Shown here one piece after another: positions 1 to 9,352 of a stretch of DNA of 64,000 nucleotides (position 1 is its first letter; each line of letters starts with the position of its first letter). The stretch is from NCBI RefSeq assembly GCF_023169965.1, contig NZ_AP025592.1, forward strand, positions 1,240,001 through 1,304,000, read 5' to 3'. This DNA comes from Anaeromyxobacter paludicola (GTDB lineage: Bacteria; Myxococcota; Myxococcia; Myxococcales; Anaeromyxobacteraceae). Below the pieces are notes generated by a model. The model saw only the letters and a program-made list of their open reading frames with translations, did no database searches and was not told the DNA's origin. Made by a program: the position numbers and the translations under genes.

Positions 1-86
1 TGGTCGCTGCCGGCCGGCCAGGAGAGGCGGACCACCAGCTCCGGGTCGCGCTCCGCCAGCGCGAGCAGGTTCTTCTCGAGCGTCAA
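1..86 (-). CDS. 5' end of an unidentified gene following mobB (partial)
   Basis: Only the first 28 codons lie in the window. A TTG at 86 to 84 overlaps the TGA of mobB (TTGA overlap), which suggests translational coupling with the moeA-mobB operon. The peptide begins MTLEKNLLALAERDPELVV. An opening of the type 'EKNL.AL..R.PEL' is seen in DUF115/MptE-like glycosyltransferase-associated proteins, but 28 residues are too few to assign a family. The gene runs off the left edge. Confidence 0.5.
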   Translation of the reverse strand, partial: MTLEKNLLALAERDPELVVRLSWPAGSD

Positions 87-781
87 CGCCGGTCCTTCTC
101 CCGGGCGGCGCGCTTCTTCCCGGCGGCGACCAGCTGCCGCACCTTCGCGCCGCCCTTCTTGCCGCCGCGCGGCCCGCCCTTCTTCCCGCCTTCCCGGCCG
201 ATCTCGGCGTAGTACCCCTCGCCGCGCGTCGCGCGGGTCCGCTCGCCGCCCCGCCGCCCCGCCTCGCGGACGGTGAGCGCGGCGTCGTCGCCTCCCCGCT
301 GCGCCGCCAGCCAGCGCTCGACGAAGGCGGCCAGCCCGGCGACGTCGTCCGGGCCGAAGCAGGGGAGCGCGCGCGGCGGCGGCTCGTCGGTGACCAGGGC
401 CACCACGCCGCGGTCGCGCTCGCAGAGGAAGGCGCGGCTCACGGCGCGCCGGTGCACCTCGACCCGCGGCATGGGCTCGGACTTGAAGCCCTCGGCCAGG
501 ACGAGGTCGGCCGGCGGGAGCAGGGCCCCGAGCGCGCGCGCGCCCTGGATGGGCGGCCCGAAGTAGGCCACGCCGGACGGGCCGGAGATGGCCGCGGCGA
601 TCGCCCCGGCGCGGCGCAGCACCTCCGTGTCCTTGCCGGGCGCGTCGAACTCGTGCGGGTGACCGGTGTGCTTGAGCACCGCCACGGTGAGGCCGCGCCG
701 GGAGAGCTCCGGCAGGAGCAGCGAGAGGATCCGGGTCTTGCCGGCGCCGCTCGGGCCGCTGAAGCCGAGGAGCGGGGTCAC
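83..781 (-). CDS. mobB: MobB with a C-terminal KGG-type extension
   Basis: Predicted molybdopterin-guanine dinucleotide biosynthesis adapter, 232 aa. It is a GTP-binding partner of MobA in late molybdenum cofactor maturation. The GTG start at 781 overlaps the moeA stop (GTGA). Residues 5-16 carry the P-loop GFSGPSGAGKT; the conserved LKHTGHPHEFD stretch (36-46) and the LAEGFKSEPMPRVEVHR stretch (95-111) follow, as in MobB. The core ends near residue 160. Residues 169-232 do not belong to MobB: they contain two glycine-rich KGG/Con-10-like units (VREAGRRGGERTRATRGEGY and a YYAEIGREGGKKGG segment), then a lysine-rich tail. Such units normally form small stand-alone stress proteins. The fusion is unusual; the MobB assignment itself is secure. 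Confidence 0.9.
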   Translation of the reverse strand: MTPLLGFSGPSGAGKTRILSLLLPELSRRGLTVAVLKHTGHPHEFDAPGKDTEVLRRAGAIAAAISGPSGVAYFGPPIQGARALGALLPPADLVLAEGFKSEPMPRVEVHRRAVSRAFLCERDRGVVALVTDEPPPRALPCFGPDDVAGLAAFVERWLAAQRGGDDAALTVREAGRRGGERTRATRGEGYYAEIGREGGKKGGPRGGKKGGAKVRQLVAAGKKRAAREKDRR

Positions 782-1944
782 CGGCCCTCCTCGAGCAGCC
801 AGGTCTCGACCGGCGTCCCCTCGGCCAGCTCCCCGGCCTCGGACGGCGCCACCACGAGCGCGTCGGCCAGGGCGGGCCCGCGGATCTGCGCGGCGTCGCG
901 GCCGATGGGCCGGACCCGCCCGTCGTCGTCGAGCCGCGCCCAGATCAGGCGCGCGCGCCCGGGCTTGCCGCGGAGCGGCGCCGCGAGGCGGAGCTCCAGC
1001 CGGCGGCGGAAGGGGCGCGCCGCGCCCGCGAGCCGCAGGAGCGCCGGGCGGACGAAGACCTCGAAGGCGACGAGGCAGGCGGAGGGGCTGCCCGGGAGAC
1101 CGAACACCGGCTTGCCGCCGGACAGCGCGAAGAGGAACGGCTTGCCGGGCTTCATCGGGACCCCGTGGACGCGCACCTCGGCCCCGAGCCGCTCGAGCGC
1201 CGCGCGCACGTGGTCCCGGGCCCCCACCGAGACCCCGCCGACGGTGAGCACCGCGTCCGCCGCGGCGAGCGCGCCCCGCAGCTCGCCGGTCAGCGCGTCG
1301 AGGTCGTCGGGCACGCGCCGGAGCTCCACCTCGGCCCCGAGCGCCGCCAGGGCGGCCTCGAGCACCGGGCCGTTCGAGTCGGGGGTCCGGCCGCGCACCA
1401 CCTCGTCGCCGGTGGCGAGCACGACCGCCCGCGGCCGGCGCACCGCCACCACCTCCTGCACCCCGACCGCGACGCACAGCCCGAGCTGCCGCGGACCGAG
1501 GCGCGCGCCGGCCTCGAGCGCGAGCCCGCCCGCCGGCACGTCCTCGCCCTGGGGACGCACGTGCTCGCCCTCGCGGACCGGCGCGCGGAAGCTCACCCAT
1601 GCGCCCTCCTCGCGCGCCGCCTCCTCGCGGACCACCGCGTCGGCCCCCGGCGGCAGCGGCGCGCCGGTGTAGATGCGGGCCGCCTGCCCCGGCCCGAGGG
1701 GCGCGCCGGGGAGATCGCCCGCGAAGATGGCGCGGACCACCTGCAGCCGCGCCGGGCCGGTGACGTCCGCGGCGCGGACCGCGAAGCCGTCCATGGCGGA
1801 GCAGGTGAGGGGCGGCGCGGGCCGGAGGGCGTGAACCGGCTCGGCCAGCCGGCGGCCGGACGCGAGCGAGAGCCGCACGCGCTCTGGGGCGAGCGGCGCC
1901 ACGGCCTGCACCACCGCGTCCTGATACCGACCGAGCTTGTCCAT
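778..1944 (-). CDS. moeA: Molybdopterin molybdenumtransferase MoeA
   Basis: 388 aa, the usual MoeA length. MoeA inserts molybdate into adenylylated molybdopterin to form the molybdenum cofactor in the cytoplasm. The N-terminal region has the substrate signature PLTCSAMDGFAVRA near residue 50. Later come IYTGAPLPPGADAVV, the GD-containing VVLATGDEVV segment, DSNGP, the VGGVSVGARDHV stretch of the MPT-binding domain, and PGKPFLFA with FGLPGSPSA. The ATG at 1944 gives the canonical N-terminus; an upstream in-frame extension has no support. It overlaps mobB downstream and is divergent from the FNR-like gene, so both may be controlled from 1945-2149. Molybdoenzymes of anaerobic respiration need this pathway and the Tat system encoded next door. 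Confidence 0.95.
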   Translation of the reverse strand: MDKLGRYQDAVVQAVAPLAPERVRLSLASGRRLAEPVHALRPAPPLTCSAMDGFAVRAADVTGPARLQVVRAIFAGDLPGAPLGPGQAARIYTGAPLPPGADAVVREEAAREEGAWVSFRAPVREGEHVRPQGEDVPAGGLALEAGARLGPRQLGLCVAVGVQEVVAVRRPRAVVLATGDEVVRGRTPDSNGPVLEAALAALGAEVELRRVPDDLDALTGELRGALAAADAVLTVGGVSVGARDHVRAALERLGAEVRVHGVPMKPGKPFLFALSGGKPVFGLPGSPSACLVAFEVFVRPALLRLAGAARPFRRRLELRLAAPLRGKPGRARLIWARLDDDGRVRPIGRDAAQIRGPALADALVVAPSEAGELAEGTPVETWLLEEGR

Positions 1945-2149
1945 CCCGCCGATACTCTCCCGTCGCGCCCCTACCCATCCAGCCCGAACTCCGCCGTCCT
2001 CCGGACCCGCGCTGAAAACTTTGCGCACGGTGGACCTTGATCCCGGTCCAGGCGCAAGCTCTGCATCAAAATGCTCGTAAATTCCGGGCCTGGGTTGTGC
2101 AAACAGACCGCGATCAAGATTTCGTTCGAGCGCGGCCCGGGAGGACCCC

Positions 2150-2806
2150 TTGCTTTCCATCTCACCCGTCAACGACTGCAACGCCTGCTCGCTGGGCATC
2201 GCCTCGGCCGGCCGCTGCAAGCTCTCCCCCACCACCCGCGAAGCCGGCGCCACGCTCTGCGCCCAGGGCGAGCGGCCCCGGACCGTCTACTTCATCAAGG
2301 AGGGGTTCGTGAGCCTCTCCGCCGTGAGCCCCAAGGGCGCCGAGCTCCAGCTCACCCTGCGCGGCCCGACGGCGCTCCTCTGCACCGAGGCGCTCCACGG
2401 CGAGCCCTCCCCGTGCGAGGTGCGCGCCCTCTCCCGGGTGAAGCTCTGCGGCATCTCCGGGGACGCGATGAGCACCTGGGTCGGCCCCGAGCGGAGCCCG
2501 GCGCGCGTGGTCCTCGACCTGCTCCTGTCCGAGTCCCGCCAGCAGCGGGACGAGGTGAACTTCCGCCAGGGGGACTGCCTCTCCCGGGTGGCCCGGTTCG
2601 CGCTCGCCCACGCCCGCTTCCTGGCCGACCGGCCCAACGCGGTCCGCAAGCAGGTGGTGGCGCGCCTGCTGGGGATGCGCCCCGAGACCCTGTCGCGCTG
2701 CCTCACTCGCCTCGAGAAGGACGGCGTGGTAGACGCCTCGCGAGGCGTGCGGGTGCTCGACGCCCGGCGGCTCGCCGCCATCGCGATGGAAGATGTGGCC
2801 GCCTGA
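2150..2806 (+). CDS. Crp/Fnr-family regulator with FNR-like N-terminal cysteines
   Basis: 218 aa, TTG start at 2150 placed 6 bases after GGGAGGA. A cyclic-nucleotide-binding-type beta roll spans about residues 28-110, a dimerisation helix 112-145, and a winged helix 160-210. The recognition helix reads PETLSRCLTRL (178-188); the E-xx-SR pattern is the one FNR uses to read TTGAT half-sites. Cysteines at 10, 13 and 23 (C-x2-C-x9-C) plus C78, C89 or C100 could ligate an oxygen-labile Fe-S cluster, though spacing differs from E. coli FNR (C-x2-C-x5-C). It lies between moeA and tatA, suggesting a role in redox control of anaerobic respiration. Cluster binding is inferred only. Confidence 0.85.
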   Translation: MLSISPVNDCNACSLGIASAGRCKLSPTTREAGATLCAQGERPRTVYFIKEGFVSLSAVSPKGAELQLTLRGPTALLCTEALHGEPSPCEVRALSRVKLCGISGDAMSTWVGPERSPARVVLDLLLSESRQQRDEVNFRQGDCLSRVARFALAHARFLADRPNAVRKQVVARLLGMRPETLSRCLTRLEKDGVVDASRGVRVLDARRLAAIAMEDVAA

Positions 2807-2843
2807 CGCTGTTCCGTCTAGAGAACCCACTTGAGGTGAATCC

Positions 2844-3032
2844 ATGTTCGGTCTGAGAATGCCGGAGCTGCTCATCATCCTGGGCGTCGTCGTCGTGCTG
2901 TTCGGCGGCAGCAAGCTGCCCGAGCTGGGGAAGGGGCTCGGCGAGGGGATGAAGAGCTTCCGGAAGGCGATGAAGGAAGCGCGCGCGGACGACGACGAGG
3001 AGCCGGCCACCAAGTCGCAGAAGGCCAGCTAG
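2844..3032 (+). CDS. tatA: Twin-arginine translocase TatA/TatE
   Basis: 62 aa, typical of TatA. It forms the pore-like component that carries folded proteins across the inner membrane. The short N-terminus leads into the membrane helix [13 protein letters not shown] (residues 8-20), then the hinge [16 protein letters not shown] and an amphipathic helix [11 protein letters not shown] charged, lysine-containing tail follows. A GAGGTGA ribosome site lies about 6 bases before the ATG. It sits 37 bases after the FNR-like gene and is followed by a clear terminator, so the two may be co-transcribed. No tatB or tatC is present here. Confidence 0.95.
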   Translation: MFGLRMPELLIILGVVVVLFGGSKLPELGKGLGEGMKSFRKAMKEARADDDEEPATKSQKAS

Positions 3033-3068
3033 CTCGGCCCGAGCGGCGCTCCACCGCCGGAGACGAGG

Positions 3069-3102
3069 ACGCCCGCGGCGCGCTGCGCTCGCGGGCGTTC
3101 TT
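3069..3102 (+). terminator. Intrinsic terminator after tatA
   Basis: A perfect 9-base inverted repeat (ACGCCCGCG at 3069-3077 and CGCGGGCGT at 3090-3098) is followed by TTCTT. It lies 37 bases past the tatA stop. The U tract is short, as is common in GC-rich genomes. Confidence 0.7.
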
Positions 3103-3189
3103 GCGTCCGGGGCCGGGAGCGAGCCGCGCGCGACGGCAGCGGCGCCCGCGAGGACGGCTCGCGAGCGCGCTCCCCGGCCTCGGGCGCGG

Positions 3190-3876
3190 CTAGCGTCCCT
3201 GCAGGTTGCCCGCGCTCGGCAGGAGCGCGCCGTCCTGCTGCACCAGCCAGCGCAGCACCTCGAGCGAACCGAGGAGGCCGACGACCTTCCCCTCCCCGTC
3301 CACCACCGGCAGCTGGTGCACGCCGTTCGCCGCCATCAGCGACGCGGCCTCGGAGACGGGCGCGCCCTCGGGCACGGTGAGCGCGGCGTGCGTCATGCCG
3401 TCGAAGACGGTGGCGTCGCCGGCGCCCGGCCGGAGCAGGTCGGTCTTGGAGACGATGCCGAGGGGCCGGCCCTCGGCGTCCACCACCGGGAGCGCGTCGA
3501 GGTCGCGCTCCAGCAGCAGCGGCGCCACCTCGGCGAGCGGCAGATCGCTCCGCACGGCGACCACGCCCCGGGCGCAGAGCGCGCCGACCGCGGTCCGGTC
3601 GGCGGCCGAGGGCTCCGGATCGGCCGCGTCGCGCGCCGCCGGGCGGAGGTCGGGGCCGGCGCCGTGGCAGTCCACGAAGCGGTCCGCGCCCGCCGGGGCG
3701 CCGGTGATCCCGCCGCTCCGGTCGCAGGAGAGGCAGAGGTCGAGCGCCATCGACTGCCGGCGGTCGGGGCAGCGCACGCTCGACACGGTGGTCCAGCGCC
3801 CTCCGGCCGACAGGATCTGGAGCGCGTGGATCTCGAGGGCGCGAGCGCGAAGGTGCGGCTGGGACGAGGCGGTCAT
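3190..3876 (-). CDS. Tandem CBS-domain protein with a cysteine-containing N-terminal extension
   Basis: 228 aa. The start at 3876 was chosen because GGAGGACACCCG precedes this ATG; an ATG 27 bases upstream lacks a site. Residues 100-150 and 158-213 form two CBS motifs, each with a 'LPVVD.EG' strand and a G-hydrophobic-hydrophobic strand. Paired CBS motifs usually bind adenosyl ligands and regulate a partner. The first 90 residues are not CBS: they carry C36, C48, C51 and C70 (C-x11-C-x2-C-x18-C-H), a pattern suited to metal or thiol chemistry. Ligand and partner are unknown. It is divergent from the universal stress protein gene, so a shared stress role is possible. Confidence 0.8.
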   Translation of the reverse strand: MTASSQPHLRARALEIHALQILSAGGRWTTVSSVRCPDRRQSMALDLCLSCDRSGGITGAPAGADRFVDCHGAGPDLRPAARDAADPEPSAADRTAVGALCARGVVAVRSDLPLAEVAPLLLERDLDALPVVDAEGRPLGIVSKTDLLRPGAGDATVFDGMTHAALTVPEGAPVSEAASLMAANGVHQLPVVDGEGKVVGLLGSLEVLRWLVQQDGALLPSAGNLQGR

Positions 3877-4083
3877 CGGGTGTCCTCCGGGGCGGAACGT
3901 CATTCAGGAGCCGTGCCGGTTCGGGCCGGGGCGAATCTGGGCAAGATCCGGATATTCAACGGTTTTGGGGCGCGAATTCTGCGCTCGCGCCCGGCGGCGC
4001 GGCACCTTCTGCACCGGGTAGCCCCTCGGCGAGCGCTTTACGGCGGGCATCCCCCTTGAAAGGATCAGGAAAGGAGGTTCGCC

Positions 4084-4506
4084 ATGAAGCGCATCCTGGT
4101 GGGGGTGGACGGGTCCGAGGCTTCGGCGAAGGCGGCCCGGCTGGCGGCCGACATCGCGGTCCGGTTCGGAGCCCGGCTCACGCTGGTCTACGTGGTCCCG
4201 CGGATGCTCCTGCCGCCCGACGCCTACGGGCTCACCATCGCGGAGGTGGAGAAGGAGCACCGCGCCTACGCGGAGAAGCTGCTCGGCGACGCGGTGGTGA
4301 AGCTCGACGAGCCCGGGCTCGACGTGGACTCGCTCGTCATGTACGGCGCGCCCGCCGAGTCCCTCGCCGAGGCCGCGGTGGCGCCGGACGTGGACCTGGT
4401 CGTCGTGGGCAGCCGGGGCCGCGGAGCGGTCGCCCGCATGTTCCTCGGCAGCGTCTGCGATCGGATGGTCCACATCAGCCCGAAGCCGGTGCTGGTGAGT
4501 CATTAG
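4084..4506 (+). CDS. Universal stress protein, UspA family
   Basis: 140 aa, single Usp domain. The N-terminus KRILVGVDGSEAS gives the first strand with the conserved aspartate. The C-terminal VVVGSRGRGAVARMFLGSV matches the ATP-binding pattern G-2x-G-9x-G-S, so this is probably an ATP-binding member. An AGGAAAGGAGG site stands 6 bases before the ATG. Family members help cells survive starvation, oxygen limitation or other stress; the exact trigger is not visible. It is divergent from the CBS protein gene and followed at once by a strong hairpin. Confidence 0.92.
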   Translation: MKRILVGVDGSEASAKAARLAADIAVRFGARLTLVYVVPRMLLPPDAYGLTIAEVEKEHRAYAEKLLGDAVVKLDEPGLDVDSLVMYGAPAESLAEAAVAPDVDLVVVGSRGRGAVARMFLGSVCDRMVHISPKPVLVSH

Positions 4507-4510
4507 TAAC

Positions 4511-4728
4511 GGGGGCTGCGCCCCCGCCCCGCCGAGCGAAGCTCGCCGGGGCCCCACCCCTGCTCGCCGGGGCCCTTACGCCCTCGCGCCTGGGCGCGCG
4601 GGCTCGCCCGGCTGGAGGGGCGTTGCCCCTCCCCAGCTGCGCTGGGGCCCCTCCCCGGTCGCAGAGCGAGGTTCGCCTGCGCTCGTGCTCCTCTCCTGCC
4701 GCATCGTTCGTCGCGGGCGGGCGCCCGC
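4511..4728. repeat. Cluster of five hairpins, REP-like
   Basis: Five strong inverted repeats lie in the 268-base gap between the stress-protein gene and the kinase gene. They are: 4511-4525 (6-bp stem, TGC loop; may terminate the stress gene), 4527-4551 (11-base arms with one mismatch, GAA loop), 4614-4632 (7-bp stem), 4631-4647 (7-bp stem, TGC loop) and 4713-4728 (6-bp stem). No reading frame fits. The closely packed GC hairpins with repeated loop sequences look like bacterial interspersed repeats, but only genome-wide comparison can show that. Confidence 0.5.
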
Positions 4729-4737
4729 TTGCTCCGA

Positions 4738-4766
4738 TTGATTCCAGTCAAGCACCCGGATAGAAC
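4738..4766 (+). promoter_or_regulatory. Predicted sigma-70 promoter of the kinase-receiver operon
   Basis: TTGATT (4738-4743), a 17-base spacer and TAGAAC (4761-4766) match -35 and -10 elements. The -10 ends 8 bases before the ATG at 4775, so the transcript would have almost no leader. Confidence 0.55.
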
Positions 4767-4774
4767 CGGAGTGC

Positions 4775-5917
4775 ATGGACGAGACCCTGTTCGGGGAGCT
4801 CAAGCGCTACGTCGAGTGGGGCCCGGACGACGAGGAGGCCCTGCGCCGGCTGCACGCCGTGGCCGTGCCCGAGTTCGGCCGGATCTCGGAGGTCTTCTAC
4901 GACCGCATCCTCTCGCACGCGGGCGCGCGCCAGTCGCTGACCGGCGGCGAGTCGCAGGTCGGCCACCTCAAGATCACCTTGCAGGCCTGGCTCGATCGGC
5001 TGCTCGCCGGCCCCTGGGACGAGGCCTACTTCGAGCTCCGCTGCCGGATCGGGCGCTACCACGTCCACATCGCCCTGCCCCAGCACTACATGTTCGGCGC
5101 CATGAACGTCATCCGGCGCGAGCTCAACGACGTCATCGACCGGCGCTACCTGCACGACCCGCCCTCGCTCGCGGCGGCCCGGCAGGCCGCCGGCAAGGTG
5201 CTCGATCTCGAGCTCGCGATCATGCTCCACACCTACCGCGAGGACCTCCTCGCCCAGGCGGCGCGGGCGGAGCGGCTCAGCACCTTCGGCCAGCTCGTCG
5301 GCTCGATCGGCCACGACCTGCGCAACCCGCTCGGCGTCATCGAGACCTCGCTCTACATCCTCCGCGGGCGGATGGGCGAGGACGAGCGGGCGAAGAAGCA
5401 CCTCGACCGGATCGGCGACCAGCTCGGCGTCGCGAACGGCATCATCGGCAACCTGCTCGACATGATCCGCAACCGGCCGCTGGCGCGGGCCCGCGTCGCG
5501 CTCGAGCCGGTGCTCCGCGCGGCCGAGGAGTCGGTGAAGCGGCCGCCCGGGGTGGAGGTGCGGCTCGACGGGCTCGAGGGGCTTCCGGACGCGCTCGGGG
5601 ACGCCCTCCAGCTCCGGCAGGTGTTCGTGAACCTGCTCGACAACGCGGTCCAGGCGGCGGCGCCGGCGGGGAGCGTGCGGGTGGAGGCGCGCGCCGCGGA
5701 CGGCGCGGTCGAGGTGGCGGTCGAGGACAGCGGGCCGGGGGTGGACCCGAACGTCCGCCGCCGCCTCTTCGAGCCGCTCATCACCACCCGCGAGAAGGGC
5801 AACGGGCTCGGCCTCGCGCTGGTGAAGCGGATCGTCGAGCGCCACGCCGGCACGATCGCGTACGCTCCCCGGGACGGCGCGGGGGCCCGCTTCGTCGTCA
5901 CCCTCCCCACCCGCTGA
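4775..5917 (+). CDS. Globin-coupled sensor histidine kinase
   Basis: 380 aa, no membrane segment. Residues 1-155 form a protoglobin-type sensor domain. The stretch [19 protein letters not shown] (91-109) matches the haem-pocket region of globin-coupled sensors, with H96 or H98 as probable proximal haem ligand. The HisKA helix follows with phospho-acceptor H180 (GHDLRNP). The ATPase domain shows the N box [11 protein letters not shown]1 box DSGPGVD and G2 box GNGLGLAL. By family it should sense oxygen or another diatomic gas through haem and phosphorylate a receiver. The next two genes, 4 bases away and then overlapping, encode receivers, so the three likely form a soluble gas-sensing phosphorelay. 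Confidence 0.88.
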   Translation: MDETLFGELKRYVEWGPDDEEALRRLHAVAVPEFGRISEVFYDRILSHAGARQSLTGGESQVGHLKITLQAWLDRLLAGPWDEAYFELRCRIGRYHVHIALPQHYMFGAMNVIRRELNDVIDRRYLHDPPSLAAARQAAGKVLDLELAIMLHTYREDLLAQAARAERLSTFGQLVGSIGHDLRNPLGVIETSLYILRGRMGEDERAKKHLDRIGDQLGVANGIIGNLLDMIRNRPLARARVALEPVLRAAEESVKRPPGVEVRLDGLEGLPDALGDALQLRQVFVNLLDNAVQAAAPAGSVRVEARAADGAVEVAVEDSGPGVDPNVRRRLFEPLITTREKGNGLGLALVKRIVERHAGTIAYAPRDGAGARFVVTLPTR

Positions 5918-5921
5918 CGCC

Positions 5922-6629
5922 ATGCGCCACTACCTCGTCGTCGACGACAACCGGGACTTCGCCGAGAACCTCGCCGAGATCGTCCGCGACGCCGGGGACG
6001 AGGTCTCGGTGGCCGAGGGCGGCGCCGAGGCGCTCGTCCTCGCGCGCTCGCGCCGGTTCGACGCGCTGCTCACCGACATGCGCATGCCGTTCATGGGCGG
6101 GGCCGAGGTGGTGCACCACCTGCGGCGCGTCGATCCCGGGCTCCCGGCCATGGTGGTCACCGCCCACGCCGCCGACGACGACCTCGCCGCCGCCCGCCGC
6201 GAGGGGCTGCTGGCGGTGCTCCCGAAGCCGGTGCCGGTCGGGCGGCTCCTCGAGCTCCTCGCCGGCGCGCGCCGCGACGGCCTGGTGGCGGTGGTCGAGG
6301 ACGACCCCCACCAGTCCGACAACCTGACCGAGGCGCTGCGCACCCGCGGCTTCGCCGCCGTGACCGCCGCGTCGGTGACCGAGACCGAGCGGCTCGGCCC
6401 GGTGCGCCCCTTCGCCGCGCTCTGCGACCTGCGGCTCCCCGGCGGACCCGACGGCGAGGCGATGCGCCGGCTCGTGGCCCGCTTCCCCGGGCTCCCGGTG
6501 ATCGTGGTGAGCGGCGTCCCCGCCGATCCCCCGCTCGCCTGCGCCGGGCGCTTCGAAAAGCCGTTCGACACCGCCGCCCTGCTCGCCGCCCTGGAGCGGC
6601 TCCACGCCGCCCGCCCGCCCGCGCCATGA
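5922..6629 (+). CDS. Double-receiver response regulator without output domain
   Basis: 235 aa made of two receiver domains. The first (1-115) has acidic VVDDN, phospho-acceptor D52 (LLTDMRMP) and lysine in LPKPVP. The second (120-230) has VVEDD, D169 (LCDLRLPGG) and lysine in RFEKPF. There is no DNA-binding or enzymatic domain, so it should pass or buffer phosphoryl groups between the kinases on either side. It starts 4 bases after the globin kinase stop, and its stop overlaps the next gene's ATG (ATGA), which indicates coupled translation. Confidence 0.88.
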   Translation: MRHYLVVDDNRDFAENLAEIVRDAGDEVSVAEGGAEALVLARSRRFDALLTDMRMPFMGGAEVVHHLRRVDPGLPAMVVTAHAADDDLAAARREGLLAVLPKPVPVGRLLELLAGARRDGLVAVVEDDPHQSDNLTEALRTRGFAAVTAASVTETERLGPVRPFAALCDLRLPGGPDGEAMRRLVARFPGLPVIVVSGVPADPPLACAGRFEKPFDTAALLAALERLHAARPPAP

Positions 6630-7738
6630 CCCCCCAGACGCCCCGCCGCCCCCGCCTGCTGATCGTCGACGACAACGGCGACCTCGTGGACAACCTCCGG
6701 GAGATCCTGGAGGACGCCGGGTACCACGTCACCGGCGCCGCCAGCTGCGCGGCCGCGCTCGACGTCGCCGGCACCGAGGGCTTCGACGTCGCCCTCGTGG
6801 ACCTGCGGCTGCCCGACGGCGACGGCACCGCCCTGGCGCCGCAGCTCAAGGAGGCGTCGCCGGACGGCGAGGTGGTGCTCCTCACCGGCTTCGCCACGCT
6901 CGAGTCGGCCATGGCCGCGGTCCGCGCCGGCGCCTGCGCCTACCTCGTGAAGCCCTGCGCCACCCAGGAGCTCCTCGTCACCGTGGAGCAGGCGATGCGG
7001 CAGGTGCGGCTGCACGCCGAGAAGCACGAGCTCGCCCGCCGCGCCCAGACGGCCGAGAAGCTGGCCGCCATCGGCACCATGACCGCCGGCCTCTCGCACG
7101 AGATCCGCAACCCGCTCAACGCCGCCGCCCTGCAGCTCACGGTGCTGGAGCGGCGCATCCACAAGCTGCCCGCGGAGGGGCAGCAGCCGGCGCTCCTCGA
7201 GCCGCTCTCGCTGGTGCGCGACGAGATCCGCAGGCTCGACCACATCCTCGAGGACTTCCTCCAGTTCGCCCGGCCGCGGGAGTTCGTGGCGCACACCGTG
7301 GACGTGGAGACGGTGCTGAAGAAGGTGCTGGACCTCGTGGAGGGGCAGGCGGAGCGGCGCGGGGTCCAGGTGATCCGCGACTTCCAGCCGGTGCCCCCGG
7401 TGCGCGGGGACGAGGAGCGGCTGCGCCAGGTGGTGATGAACCTCGCCCTCAACGCGGTCGAGGCCCTCCCGCCCGGCGGCTTCGTCCGGCTCACGAGCGT
7501 GCTCGAGGCGCCCGACGGCGCCGACGTCCTCATCCACGTGGACGACAACGGCCCGGGCATCCCGGCCGAGCTGCGCGAGCGGATCTTCGAGCCCTTCTTC
7601 ACCACCAAGGCGGCCGGCTCCGGCCTCGGCCTGTCGATCGTGCACGCCATCGTGACCCAGCACGGCGGGACCATCTCCGCCGGCGAGTCGCCCGAGGGCG
7701 GCGCGCGGTTCACGCTGGCGCTGCCGCGGGCCGACTGA
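6626..7738 (+). CDS. Receiver-histidine kinase hybrid
   Basis: 370 aa, soluble. Residues 9-125 form an N-terminal receiver with VDDN and D59 (ALVDLRLP). The HisKA domain follows with H158 (GLSHEIRNP), then an ATPase domain with NLALNAVEA, DDNGPGI and GSGLGLSI. Receiver-first kinases of this kind are often controlled by an upstream kinase, here probably the globin-coupled one. The cluster has no transcription factor of its own; the NtrC-type activator that converges on it (7787-9226) is the nearest candidate output. That link is inferred from position only. Confidence 0.9.
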   Translation: MTPQTPRRPRLLIVDDNGDLVDNLREILEDAGYHVTGAASCAAALDVAGTEGFDVALVDLRLPDGDGTALAPQLKEASPDGEVVLLTGFATLESAMAAVRAGACAYLVKPCATQELLVTVEQAMRQVRLHAEKHELARRAQTAEKLAAIGTMTAGLSHEIRNPLNAAALQLTVLERRIHKLPAEGQQPALLEPLSLVRDEIRRLDHILEDFLQFARPREFVAHTVDVETVLKKVLDLVEGQAERRGVQVIRDFQPVPPVRGDEERLRQVVMNLALNAVEALPPGGFVRLTSVLEAPDGADVLIHVDDNGPGIPAELRERIFEPFFTTKAAGSGLGLSIVHAIVTQHGGTISAGESPEGGARFTLALPRAD

Positions 7739-7754
7739 CGCCAGGGCGACCCGC

Positions 7755-7777
7755 GGGAGGGCCGGCGCCGCCCTCCC
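7755..7777. terminator. Shared hairpin between convergent genes
   Basis: An 8-base perfect inverted repeat (GGGAGGGC and GCCCTCCC, arms 7755-7762 and 7770-7777) fills the 48-base gap between convergent genes. There is no U tract, so termination is plausible but unproven. Confidence 0.45.
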
Positions 7778-7786
7778 CGCGCCCGG

Positions 7787-9226
<1,440 letters not shown>

Positions 9227-9352
9227 GCGCTCCCCTTGTCGCACCTCCGCACGCAAAGGCTGCGGAAGCTACGCATAGAATGCACGGAGAGCGGGCAGCA
9301 TTCCAGCAATACCGGCGCCCGGCCCCGTGTCGGGCGGCCGCGGGGTTGCCCC

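Noticed and set aside
2037-2116. TTGAT and ATCAA half-sites upstream of the FNR-like gene
   Set aside because: They are not spaced as an FNR box (TTGAT-N4-ATCAA); only isolated half-sites occur.
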